This document shows, piece by piece, positions 56,783 through 64,000 of a stretch of DNA of 64,000 nucleotides (the first letter of the stretch is position 1; every line of letters begins with the position of its first letter). The notes beneath the pieces were generated by a model. The model worked only from the letters and a program-made list of their open reading frames with translations. It made no database searches and was not told the DNA's origin. A program made the position numbers and the translations under genes. Origin of the DNA: Oscillospiraceae bacterium (GTDB taxonomy: Bacteria > Bacillota > Clostridia > Oscillospirales > Oscillospiraceae); the NCBI GenBank assembly GCA_902793285.1, contig CADBCV010000004.1, positions 62,001 to 126,000 on the forward strand, given 5' to 3'.

Positions 56783-58791
56783 ACGGTCACGGCCTCCCGG
56801 GTCTCGACTTCCGCCCTCGCGGGCGGGGCGTCCGTGCGGTAGGTCGGCACCGCGCGCATCACGATGGCGCGGATGTCCGGATCGCCATTGCAGGCCGCGC
56901 GGGTGAGCGCCTGCATGTTCTGTAAAAACTCGTCCGTATCAAAGGGGATGGGGCAGCCGATGTGGATGAGCTTGTTGTCCGTCTGGCGCAGCCCCTCCTC
57001 CGCCATGAGCTTTTCCTCGTAGAGCTTCTCCCCCGGCCTCAGACCAGAGTAGACGATCTTGATGTCCACATCGGGCTTAAAACCGGAGAGCTTGATGAGG
57101 TTGCGGGCCAGGGTGTCGATCTTCACGGGCTTGCCCATGTCGAGGACGAAAATTTCGCCCCCTCTCGCGTAGGTGCCGGCCAGCATCACAAGGCTCACCG
57201 CCTCGGACACGGTCATGAAATAGCGGATGATGTCCGGGTGCGTCACCGTGACGGGGCCGCCCTCCTCGATCTGGCGCTTGAAGATCGGGATGACCGAGCC
57301 GTTGGAGCCCAGCACGTTCCCGAAGCGCACGGCCACAAACTCCGTGCGGACATTGCGGAACACTTCGCCGCTGCCGTCGGGGTCGACGGGCTCGTCGGCA
57401 AGGTGGGTGAAAAGCTGCGGGATATCAAAGGCGCGGCCCGCCTTGATCTTCGCGTCAAAGCTCTGGATGATCATTTCGCAAAGGCGCTTGGAGGCGCCCA
57501 TGACGTTCGTGGGGTTCACGGCCTTGTCCGTGGAGATGAGCACAAAGCGCTCGCAGCCGTTGAGCATGGCGGCGTAGGCGGTCTTGTATGTACCGACGGC
57601 GTTATTCTTGATGGCCTCGCAGGGGCTGTCCTCCATGAGGGGGACGTGCTTGTGCGCCGCCGCGTGGTAGACGATCTGGGGGCGGTAGCGGGAGAAGACC
57701 TCCGTGAGCCTGCGGCTGTCGCGCACGGAGCCGATGAGCACCTCGAGCTTGAGATCCGGGAACTTGCGCCGGAGCTCGAGCTGGATGGCGTAGGCGTTAT
57801 TCTCGTAGATGTCGAAGATGATGAGACGCTCGGGCCCGTGGGCTGCGATCTGCCGGCAGAGCTCGGAGCCGATGCTCCCGCCGCCCCCCGTGACGAGGAC
57901 GGACTTGCCGTTTATAAACTCAAATACCTCGTGCAGATCCGCCTTGATCGGCTCGCGCCCCAGGAGGTCTTCGATCGCCACATCCTTCATGGCGCTCACC
58001 GTGACCTGGCCGGTGACGAGCTGGTACATGCTGGGCAGGGTCTTGAGCTCGCACCCGGCCTCGTTGCAGATGCCGAGAATCTCCTTCTTGTCGTCCGCCG
58101 TGGCGCTCGTGATGGCGTAGTAGATCTTGCTGACATTGTATTTTTTGACGCTTGCCAGAATATCCTCGCGCCCGCCCGCAATGGGGACATTTTCAATGTA
58201 GCGGTTCCACTTGTTGGAGTTGTCGTCGATGATGCAGACGACCTTCTCGTGCAGGTCGGGATTCGTGCTGATGTCGCGCAGGAGCATCTGCCCGGCCTGG
58301 CCCGCGCCGATGATCATGACGCGGCTGGTATTCTCGGCGTTTTTAAACGCGGCGACTTTGTAAAATAGCAGCAGCCTGTAGGCAAAGCGCGGCAGCAGCA
58401 GAAACACAAACTGGGCCCCCGCGCCCCAGACATAGTAGGACAGGGGAAAGCGCGTGAAAATCACGGAGATGAGGACGCTGTGCAGAAGCGACGCCGTGAC
58501 CGAGCCGCAGAAGGTGCGCACAAGCTCGCTGTAGCTTGCGTAGCGCCACATGCCCCGGTACATGCGAAAGGCCCAGAAGATGCCCAGCGCGACAAGGGCG
58601 TAGGGCGGCGTGAAGAGGGCCGTGGAGATGCGCAGCACCTGGGGGATGTGGGAATAGACGCAGTCATAGCGCAGCCAGAGCGCGAGGAAGTAGGCCAGAT
58701 GGATGGAGATGAAGTCGCAGATCATGAGGCAGATGGCCATGACCTTCCAATGCGCGAGCAGGTGTTTACTTGTCGTGTCTCTGTTGTCCAT
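56779..58791 (-). CDS. Membrane-bound nucleotide-sugar 4,6-dehydratase (CapD/PglF/WbpM type)
   Basis: The 670-residue protein has four N-terminal membrane helices (about 15-130), a CoA-binding-like Rossmann domain (SRVMIIGAGQAGQMLLRDIS) and an SDR dehydratase domain. The latter has VLVTGGGGSIGSELCRQIAA, IVYHAAAHKHVPLMEDSPCE and LISTDKAVNPTNVMGASKRL, with the Met-x3-Lys replacing the usual Tyr-x3-Lys as in PglF/WbpM. It converts UDP-GlcNAc to a 4-keto-6-deoxy sugar for surface glycans. Confidence 0.95.
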   Translation of the reverse strand: MDNRDTTSKHLLAHWKVMAICLMICDFISIHLAYFLALWLRYDCVYSHIPQVLRISTALFTPPYALVALGIFWAFRMYRGMWRYASYSELVRTFCGSVTASLLHSVLISVIFTRFPLSYYVWGAGAQFVFLLLPRFAYRLLLFYKVAAFKNAENTSRVMIIGAGQAGQMLLRDISTNPDLHEKVVCIIDDNSNKWNRYIENVPIAGGREDILASVKKYNVSKIYYAITSATADDKKEILGICNEAGCELKTLPSMYQLVTGQVTVSAMKDVAIEDLLGREPIKADLHEVFEFINGKSVLVTGGGGSIGSELCRQIAAHGPERLIIFDIYENNAYAIQLELRRKFPDLKLEVLIGSVRDSRRLTEVFSRYRPQIVYHAAAHKHVPLMEDSPCEAIKNNAVGTYKTAYAAMLNGCERFVLISTDKAVNPTNVMGASKRLCEMIIQSFDAKIKAGRAFDIPQLFTHLADEPVDPDGSGEVFRNVRTEFVAVRFGNVLGSNGSVIPIFKRQIEEGGPVTVTHPDIIRYFMTVSEAVSLVMLAGTYARGGEIFVLDMGKPVKIDTLARNLIKLSGFKPDVDIKIVYSGLRPGEKLYEEKLMAEEGLRQTDNKLIHIGCPIPFDTDEFLQNMQALTRAACNGDPDIRAIVMRAVPTYRTDAPPARAEVETREAVTV

Positions 58792-58853
58792 AGAATCCCA
58801 TCCGGAAATGTAGTTTCAAAATCAATTCAGTCTACCATAGCAAAAGGGAACAA

Positions 58854-59870
58854 TCAATAGGCGATTTGCGGCAGGATGAAGCCGCCGCCGATGAGCCGCT
58901 CGCCCCGGTAGAGCACCGCGCTTTGCCCCGGGGCCGGGGCGCGGACGGGGCTGCCGCAGATGATCCAGGCTGCGTGCTCTCCCTCGGCCGTGACTGTGCA
59001 GCGCGGCTCCTCCCATTTGGTGTGGCGCACGCGCACGCTCGCCTCGAGAAACGTGCCCGCCGGCGGGTCGATGAGCCAGTTGAAGTCCCCCGCGATGAGC
59101 TCCGTTTTGAAAAGCTCCTCCCAGAGGGCGAGCTCGATCGCATTCTTTTTGGCGTCGATGCGCGAGACATAGAGCTTGCGCCCCTCATGGAGGCCGGGGA
59201 TGCGCTGGCCCACCGTCCAGTGGACGATGCCCTCGTGCTGTCCGATCACCGTGCCGTGGAAGACAAAGTCCCCCGGCCCGGGAAGGGCGGCGCGCCGTTC
59301 GATCCAGCCCACATAGTCCTTGTCGGGGATGAAGCAGATCTCCATGCTGTCCTTTTTATGGGCGGCGGGCAGGCCAAGCTCCTCCGCAAGCGCGCGCACC
59401 TGCGTCTTCTCATAGCCGCCGAGCGGGAGCGTCATGCGGGAGACCTGGGCCTTTGTAAGCCGGCAGAGCATGTAGCTCTGGTCGTTGGACGGCCTGCCCT
59501 TATAGAGCGCGCCGTTTTCGGCTCTGGCATAGTGGCCGGTGGCGACAAGCTCCGCGCCGATGCGGTCGGCCTCTTGAATCAGCATGGGAAATTTCATGGC
59601 AGGGTTACAGAGGATGCAGGGATTCGGGGTCTCCCCCCGGAGATAGCAGTCCGTAAACGGACGGCAGACCCTCTCCTCCAGCGCGTCGTGCACGTCCAGG
59701 ACCGTCAGCTCCACGCCCATGCGCTCAGCGGAGACGATGGCTTCCCATTTTGCCTGCTCCGACGTATTGTCGAGATATACCCCGTGCACCTCAAAGCCCT
59801 GCTTTTTCAGCAGCACGGCGGACACGGCGGAGTCCACCCCGCCGGAAAAACCCAGTACGACCTTGCTCAT
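58854..59870 (-). CDS. mnmA: tRNA-specific 2-thiouridylase
   Basis: The 338-residue enzyme adds the 2-thio group to U34 of tRNA-Lys, Glu and Gln. PP-loop: [20 protein letters not shown]. Catalytic Cys pair: the first in [12 protein letters not shown] and the second in [20 protein letters not shown]. The RNA-binding C-terminal part has [11 protein letters not shown] and [14 protein letters not shown]. It is slightly shorter than usual. The start overlaps the mnmG stop by 4 bp, so both U34 modification enzymes are made together. Confidence 0.95.
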   Translation of the reverse strand: MSKVVLGFSGGVDSAVSAVLLKKQGFEVHGVYLDNTSEQAKWEAIVSAERMGVELTVLDVHDALEERVCRPFTDCYLRGETPNPCILCNPAMKFPMLIQEADRIGAELVATGHYARAENGALYKGRPSNDQSYMLCRLTKAQVSRMTLPLGGYEKTQVRALAEELGLPAAHKKDSMEICFIPDKDYVGWIERRAALPGPGDFVFHGTVIGQHEGIVHWTVGQRIPGLHEGRKLYVSRIDAKKNAIELALWEELFKTELIAGDFNWLIDPPAGTFLEASVRVRHTKWEEPRCTVTAEGEHAAWIICGSPVRAPAPGQSAVLYRGERLIGGGFILPQIAY

Positions 59871-61747
59871 TTTCTGTTCTCCAAATAAACCATCAGCACC
59901 GAGATATCCGCCGGGCTCACGCCGGAGATGCGCCCGGCCTGACCGAAGTTTTCGGGCCGGATCTTCTCGAGCTTTTCCCGCGCCTCGAGGCGCAGACCTG
60001 TGATTGCGGCGTAGTCGATGTCCGCCGGCAGCTTCCTGTCCTCCAGGCGCGAAAACTCCTCGATCTGGCGGAGCTGGCGCTTGATGTAGCCGTCGTATTT
60101 GAGGCGGATCTCCACCTGCTGCCGCACGGCCCGGGAGAGGGCGGGGCGGGCAGCGTCGAAGAGCGCTGTGTCGTCATAGGAAATCTGCGGCCGGCGGATC
60201 AGCTCCGCGAGGGAAAACCCGGTTGTGACAGGCGCGGTGCCCTTTGCCTCCAGCATGGCGTTGAGCGTGTCCGTCGGGGCGATGTGGGTAGTCTCGAGGC
60301 GCGCAAGCTCCGCGTCCACTGCGGCGTATTTTTGCAGCATCGCCTGATACGCCGTCTCATCCACCAGACCCAGTTCCCGCCCCTTCGGCATGAGGCGCTG
60401 ATCGGCGTTATCCTGCCGGTGCAGCAGCCTGTATTCACTGCGGGAGGTCATCATGCGGTAGGGCTCGTTCGTGCCCTTGGTCACGAGATCGTCGATGAGC
60501 GTGCCGATGTAGCCGTCCGAGCGGCGGAGGATGAAGGGACTCTCCCCCTTGATCTTGCGCGCCGCGTTCACGCCCGCGACAAAGCCCTGCACCGCCGCCT
60601 CCTCATAGCCGGAGGAGCCGTTGAACTGCCCCGCCCCGTAGAGGCCGGGGATTTTTTTCGATTCCAGCGTTGCGCAGAGCTCGGTGGGGTCCACGCAGTC
60701 ATACTCGATGGCGTAGGCGCAGCGGGTCATCTCCGCATGTTCAAGGCCGGGGATCGTGTGCAGCATCTCGACCTGCACCTCCTCCGGCATGGAGGACGAG
60801 AAGCCCTGGATATAGAGTTCCTCCGTCTCGAGACCCATAGGCTCCACAAAGAGCTGGTGGCGCGGCTTGTCGGCAAAGGTCATGACCTTGGTCTCAATAC
60901 TCGGGCAGTAGCGCGGCCCGACCCCCTCGATAACGCCGGCATAGATGGGGCTGCGGTCGAGATGGGCGCGGATGATGTCATGCGTGCGTTCGTTTGTATA
61001 GGTGAGATAGCAGACCGCCCGGTTCTCGGGCGCGGCCTGCGTCAAGAAGGAGAAGGGCTCCGGCTCCGCATCTCCGGGCTGAAGCTCCATTTTGGAAAAG
61101 TCCACCGTGCGGGCGTTGACCCTGGGGGGCGTGCCGGTCTTGAAGCGGCGCAGCGTGAGCCCCAGCTCACGGAGCCGCCCCGTGAGCGACATTGCGGCGG
61201 CAAGGCCGTCCGGCCCCGAATCCCGCAGCACCTCGCCCACGATGGTGCGCCCGCCGAGATAGGTGCCGGAGGCGATCACCACGGCTTTGCAGCGGTACAC
61301 CGCGCCCGTGTGGGTCGTGACGGAGGCGACCGCGCCCGTCTCATCGACGCCGATGTCCACCACCTCCGCCTGCTTGAGGCGCAGGTTCTCCTGCATTTCC
61401 AGGGTGTGCTTCATGATCTGCTGATAGCGCCGCCGGTCGGCCTGCGCGCGCAGGGAATGTACCGCCGGCCCCTTGCCGAGATTCAGCATCCGGTACTGGA
61501 TGCAGGCTCTGTCCGCGGCGCGGGCCATCTCCCCGCCGAGGGCGTCCAGCTCCCGGACGAGGTGGCCCTTGCCGGTGCCGCCGATGGCGGGGTTGCAGGG
61601 CATGTTGCCCACGCTGTCGAGATTCACCGTGAAGCACACGGTATCCATCCCGAGCCGCGCCGCGGCGAGCGCGGCCTCGATCCCGGCGTGGCCCGCGCCG
61701 ATCACCGCGACCTCGCAGCTTCCGGCGTCATAAGGTATCATCTGCAT
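59867..61747 (-). CDS. mnmG: tRNA uridine-5-carboxymethylaminomethyl modification enzyme
   Basis: I use the ATG at 61747 (626 residues), with AAAGGATTGGG upstream; the open frame extends to 61855 but through repeat A. FAD site: [20 protein letters not shown]. Typical motifs: [69 protein letters not shown]-like [13 protein letters not shown], and LRKSDGY-like [16 protein letters not shown]. It works with MnmE, not encoded here, on U34. Coupled to mnmA. Confidence 0.95.
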   Translation of the reverse strand: MQMIPYDAGSCEVAVIGAGHAGIEAALAAARLGMDTVCFTVNLDSVGNMPCNPAIGGTGKGHLVRELDALGGEMARAADRACIQYRMLNLGKGPAVHSLRAQADRRRYQQIMKHTLEMQENLRLKQAEVVDIGVDETGAVASVTTHTGAVYRCKAVVIASGTYLGGRTIVGEVLRDSGPDGLAAAMSLTGRLRELGLTLRRFKTGTPPRVNARTVDFSKMELQPGDAEPEPFSFLTQAAPENRAVCYLTYTNERTHDIIRAHLDRSPIYAGVIEGVGPRYCPSIETKVMTFADKPRHQLFVEPMGLETEELYIQGFSSSMPEEVQVEMLHTIPGLEHAEMTRCAYAIEYDCVDPTELCATLESKKIPGLYGAGQFNGSSGYEEAAVQGFVAGVNAARKIKGESPFILRRSDGYIGTLIDDLVTKGTNEPYRMMTSRSEYRLLHRQDNADQRLMPKGRELGLVDETAYQAMLQKYAAVDAELARLETTHIAPTDTLNAMLEAKGTAPVTTGFSLAELIRRPQISYDDTALFDAARPALSRAVRQQVEIRLKYDGYIKRQLRQIEEFSRLEDRKLPADIDYAAITGLRLEAREKLEKIRPENFGQAGRISGVSPADISVLMVYLENRK

Positions 61748-61770
61748 GGTTTCCCAATCCTTTGCGTGTG

Positions 61771-61881
61771 ATACTATCCCTTGATAGAAAACTTTAAGTC
61801 TTCCCGGCAAAATTTGCGCCATACTGCGTTGAAGCCCTTGACCATATATCTCCATTATGCTCTGCGGTCAAGGAATAGTAT
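61771..61881. repeat. MITE-like repeat A, copy 3 (internal deletion)
   Basis: 111 bp with both inverted ends (ATACTATCCCTTGATA and TCAAGGAATAGTAT) but lacking about 55 bp of the interior present in copies 1 and 2. It lies just upstream of mnmG. The rest of 61748-62052 shows nothing else recognised. Confidence 0.8.
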
Positions 61882-62052
61882 GAAAATCATAATATATTAT
61901 TTTATCATCCGCCCGGCACGGCGTCAAACACAAGATGTGCCAGAAACGGGAAAAAACGGTTGAAGATTTTGTATAATTTTGCTTGACCCTGTCGGACGGG
62001 CGTACTATAATTATGTAAAGGAATTTATGCCTGCCGGAGAGGAGGAGCCGGA

Positions 62053-63237
62053 ATGAGCAAGATAAAAATGACAGCCGTGTCCGCGCTTTTGTGTCTGTGC
62101 CTCTGCCTTACCCTGTGCGGCGTCCTGCCGGCGCGGGCCTCGGCGGAGGTGCTGGTGCCCAAGGTCCTCGCCACCACGAGCTATACGCCGGTCGCGCTCA
62201 TGGACGTGCATGAGATCAGCGCCGCCACCAGCACCGCCGGTATCTACCTTGTAGAGTACGGCTGGTATAACGCGAAAACCGGGGACATGCTCTCCTACCG
62301 CTTCGGCACCGGGCCGGCGGAGGTGTCCATGACCTTCGCCACGCATGACGGGTATCAGTTTTCCGACAATGTGGCCGTGTACCTCAACAATTCCCCGGCC
62401 GCCTATGTCCTCAGCCCGGACCGGCATTATCTGACGCTCACGCGCAGCTATGACCCTATGATCTGGGCCCCCTCGGTGATCAAAAATCCCGGGGACGAGT
62501 ATGTGCGCGAGGGCGGGCTTGCCTCCTTCGTGGCCTCCGCCTCTTATACGGAGGGCTTCCAGTGGTACGTGCGGGAGCCTGTCTCGGGGGATGAGATGGC
62601 CATCAACACCATCCCCGGCGTGCTGGAGGTGATCTCCGACGGGGATATGAGCAAGCTGAACATCTACAGTGTTCCCGCCTGGATGGATGGGCTGGAGTTC
62701 TATGTCTCCTTTGTCGGGGCTCTGGGCAGCAGCTCCGTCTCCACCCCCGCCGCCATGCATGTCGAGCGCCTGACCCCCATCGAAGAGGAGGAGTCGGAGC
62801 CGGAGGAGACCCCGGAGCCGACGCCTGAACCCACGCCGGAGCCGACACCCGAGCCGACGCCGGAACCCACGCCGGAGCCGACCCCGACCCCGGAGCCGGA
62901 GCACACCCACTTTTTCCCGGACGAGTGGCATTATGACGAGACCCGGCACTGGCGCGAGTGCGCCTGCGGCGAGCAGATCGAGCAGGGCGCCCATACCCTC
63001 ACCTGGACGGTGGAACTGGAGCCCACAAAGGCAGGGCCGGGGCTCGAGCGCGGCGTCTGCACCGCCTGCGGCTATGCCGAGGAGCGGGAGATCCCCTACA
63101 CCGGGCCGAGCGAGGTGACGCGCTTCGCCCTCATCGGCGCGGGCGGGCTTCTGGCCGTGGCGCTCGTGACTGTGCTCGTCGATTCCCTTGTGGTTGCCGC
63201 CCGCCGCCGCAGGGCCGGGAGACAGGGAAAACACTAA
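62053..63237 (+). CDS. Secreted, membrane-anchored surface protein with TPEP repeats
   Basis: The 394-residue protein has a signal peptide (about 1-32: KMTAVSALLCLCLCLTLCGV then LPARASA). A globular domain rich in Tyr, Ser and Thr follows (about 33-240). Next comes a run of Thr-Pro-Glu-Pro repeats (EETPEPTPEPTPEP..., about residues 254-280) and a Cys-containing domain (HWRECACGEQIEQGAHTL; GVCTACGYAEEREIPYTG). One C-terminal membrane helix (FALIGAGGLLAVALVTVLVD) with a basic tail anchors it. The RBS is GGAGAGGAGGAGCCGGA. No enzyme motif is seen; a wall-spanning surface role is inferred. Confidence 0.82.
   Translation: MSKIKMTAVSALLCLCLCLTLCGVLPARASAEVLVPKVLATTSYTPVALMDVHEISAATSTAGIYLVEYGWYNAKTGDMLSYRFGTGPAEVSMTFATHDGYQFSDNVAVYLNNSPAAYVLSPDRHYLTLTRSYDPMIWAPSVIKNPGDEYVREGGLASFVASASYTEGFQWYVREPVSGDEMAINTIPGVLEVISDGDMSKLNIYSVPAWMDGLEFYVSFVGALGSSSVSTPAAMHVERLTPIEEEESEPEETPEPTPEPTPEPTPEPTPEPTPEPTPTPEPEHTHFFPDEWHYDETRHWRECACGEQIEQGAHTLTWTVELEPTKAGPGLERGVCTACGYAEEREIPYTGPSEVTRFALIGAGGLLAVALVTVLVDSLVVAARRRRAGRQGKH
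62812..62898 (+). repeat. TPEP-coding tandem repeat
   Basis: Repeats of the 12-bp unit ACGCCGGAGCCG and synonymous variants (CCGACGCCTGAACCCACG...). It encodes the flexible Pro-rich stalk and could vary in copy number. Confidence 0.75.
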
Positions 63238-63535
63238 GGCAATGCCTGACGGGAGCACGCCCGTCTCTCCCTAAACACCGTAGGGGAGGGGGTTCTGCCC
63301 CGCCCGGCAGTAGAAGGTAACGATAAAACAGCAATGTACGGCGAAATCGTAGCATTTTACGAAATCGCCGTACATTTTTTGCGTGCTGGAATGCTTTGCC
63401 GCGCGGGAGGGGCAAGCCCCTCCCCTGCGATCAAAGCATCACGTTTCCCATTTTGCAGCGCGCCCTTTTTAGAAATATAAAACATAGTCTGCCGCCTCCT
63501 GAAGCTTCTCTTCAAAAAGTGGCAAAACCCTCGGT
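63238..63535. other. Repeat-rich intergenic stretch
   Basis: No gene. It has a long imperfect hairpin (ATGTACGGCGAAATCGTA with TACGAAATCGCCGTACAT, 63334-63374) followed by TTTTTT, likely a terminator. A GGGAGGGGCAAGCCCCTCCC palindrome (63403-63423) has a relative near 52855. Confidence 0.6.
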
Positions 63536-63808
63536 TCATAATGCCTTTCGTCCATATACGTTTTTCCTCACACGGGCAAACATTTCATTGGCGGAATAGC
63601 GTACATCGGTAGATTCCGCTGCACGATCTGCTTCATCCAATGCAAGCTCGATTCCATCCGTCAATGCGGAGTATTGCTCCAGGCTCATGACAACCATAGA
63701 ACCATATCCGTTCTTCGTAAGGAAAACAGGCTCTCCGCTTTTCAAAACAATGTCCTCAATTTCCGGATACTTATTTCGGAGATCAGATACCGGTCTGATA
63801 TTCAGCAT
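63536..63808 (-). CDS. Phd/YefM-family antitoxin
   Basis: I use the ATG at 63808 (90 residues): MLNIRPVSDLRNKYPEIEDI, VLKSGEPVFLTKNGYGSMVV and MSLEQYSAL follow the N-terminal DNA-binding fold of Phd/YefM antitoxins. The C-terminal part (DEADRAAESTDVRYSANEMF) is where a toxin would bind. No RelE/Doc-type toxin gene is adjacent downstream: the next 300 bp are repeat-rich. Orphan antitoxins and unlinked partners exist. Confidence 0.85.
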   Translation of the reverse strand: MLNIRPVSDLRNKYPEIEDIVLKSGEPVFLTKNGYGSMVVMSLEQYSALTDGIELALDEADRAAESTDVRYSANEMFARVRKNVYGRKAL

Positions 63809-63828
63809 ACATATACGCAAGCGCGTTT

Positions 63829-64000
63829 TTAATCTGCATAGTACGCTGCCCAGCCGACAAAGCATCCGTTCTCCGGCATGACCAATACCCCGTCGCTGCG
63901 TCCTTTCTGTCGGATCAGGAGACATTGCCAGACTTCGCCCTGCGAATACCGCCCAGCATTGTCCTCAATGAACTGACGATCGGCCAGCATATCCGTGATG
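63829..64000 (-). CDS. Small protein, 5' end beyond window (conjugative-element type)
   Basis: The visible 57 residues read ITDMLADRQFIEDNAGRYSQ, then GEVWQCLLIRQKGRSDGVLV and MPENGCFVGWAAYYAD before the stop at 63829. The composition is protein-like and the pattern resembles small cargo genes I associate with clostridial integrative conjugative elements. The start lies outside the window. Together with the antitoxin it suggests an accessory region begins at the right edge. Confidence 0.65.
   Translation of the reverse strand, partial: ITDMLADRQFIEDNAGRYSQGEVWQCLLIRQKGRSDGVLVMPENGCFVGWAAYYAD

Noticed and set aside
62812-62898. Short tandem repeats resembling a CRISPR array
   Set aside because: The 12-bp units have no spacers and encode in-frame Thr-Pro-Glu-Pro.

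Overview
The window holds most of an integrated temperate phage (1 to about 27.7 kb) followed by about 36 kb of bacterial chromosome. The host looks like a GC-rich, anaerobic, spore-forming Firmicute of the Oscillospiraceae/Clostridia type. Evidence: spoIIGA-sigE, Gram-positive PolC, the MEP isoprenoid operon pyrH-frr-uppS-dxr-rseP-ispG-polC, NfnAB electron bifurcation genes, DUF975 and BrkB proteins, and several families of short intergenic repeats. No rRNA operon or CRISPR array is visible.

Prophage. It is an HK97-fold siphophage. Late genes run leftward on the minus strand: HNH endonuclease, candidate cos region, small terminase, ParB/methyltransferase, second P27-like protein, large terminase, head completion genes, ClpP-like protease, portal, capsid, connector, tail tube, frameshifted tail chaperone, and a tape measure gene cut by the left edge. 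Lysis genes are not in view. Early genes (13.6-24.4 kb, also minus) encode a HUH-type Rep, small Cys-rich proteins, ParB, ParA, DnaB-like helicase, a replication initiator with an internal iteron-like array, three HTH proteins, and an Acb2/Tad1-like protein. A three-operator switch at 24.45-24.54 kb separates this operon from the rightward repressor. Downstream of the repressor lie a membrane/coiled-coil gene broken by a 55-bp duplication and a tyrosine integrase. The integrase ends next to the 3' part of a tRNA-Lys gene, which is the right attachment site.

The most interesting prophage signal combines three things. First, a ParA/ParB pair. Second, six 17-bp palindromes (GTGCCC-N5-GGGCAC or close) dispersed over the prophage and not seen in the flanking chromosome. 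Third, a predicted 70-nt RNA whose 5' end is perfectly complementary over 13 nt to the parA ribosome-binding region and nearly so to the acb2-like leader. Together these suggest a regulated partition/centromere module of the kind seen in phage-plasmids, although this phage also has an integrase. A D-arm-less tRNA-like structure, an apparent AUA start codon and a HUH Rep gene flanked by related 25-bp motifs add to the oddity of the early region.

Chromosome. In order: an intergenic zone full of MITE-like repeats; nfnA-nfnB; a Tat-exported FMN/FAD flavoprotein reductase broken by a frameshift; a polysaccharide deacetylase; polC-ispG-rseP-dxr-uppS-frr-pyrH read leftward, with cdsA missing; an EamA transporter; spoIIGA and sigE; a candidate ~110-nt RNA; pgi; a DUF975 protein; trxB and a BrkB protein; an acyl-ACP thioesterase and a divergent large membrane protein; a YczE-like protein with a CapD-type nucleotide-sugar dehydratase; mnmA-mnmG; a surface protein with Thr-Pro-Glu-Pro repeats; and at the right edge a Phd/YefM antitoxin and a truncated small ORF that resembles cargo of clostridial conjugative elements.
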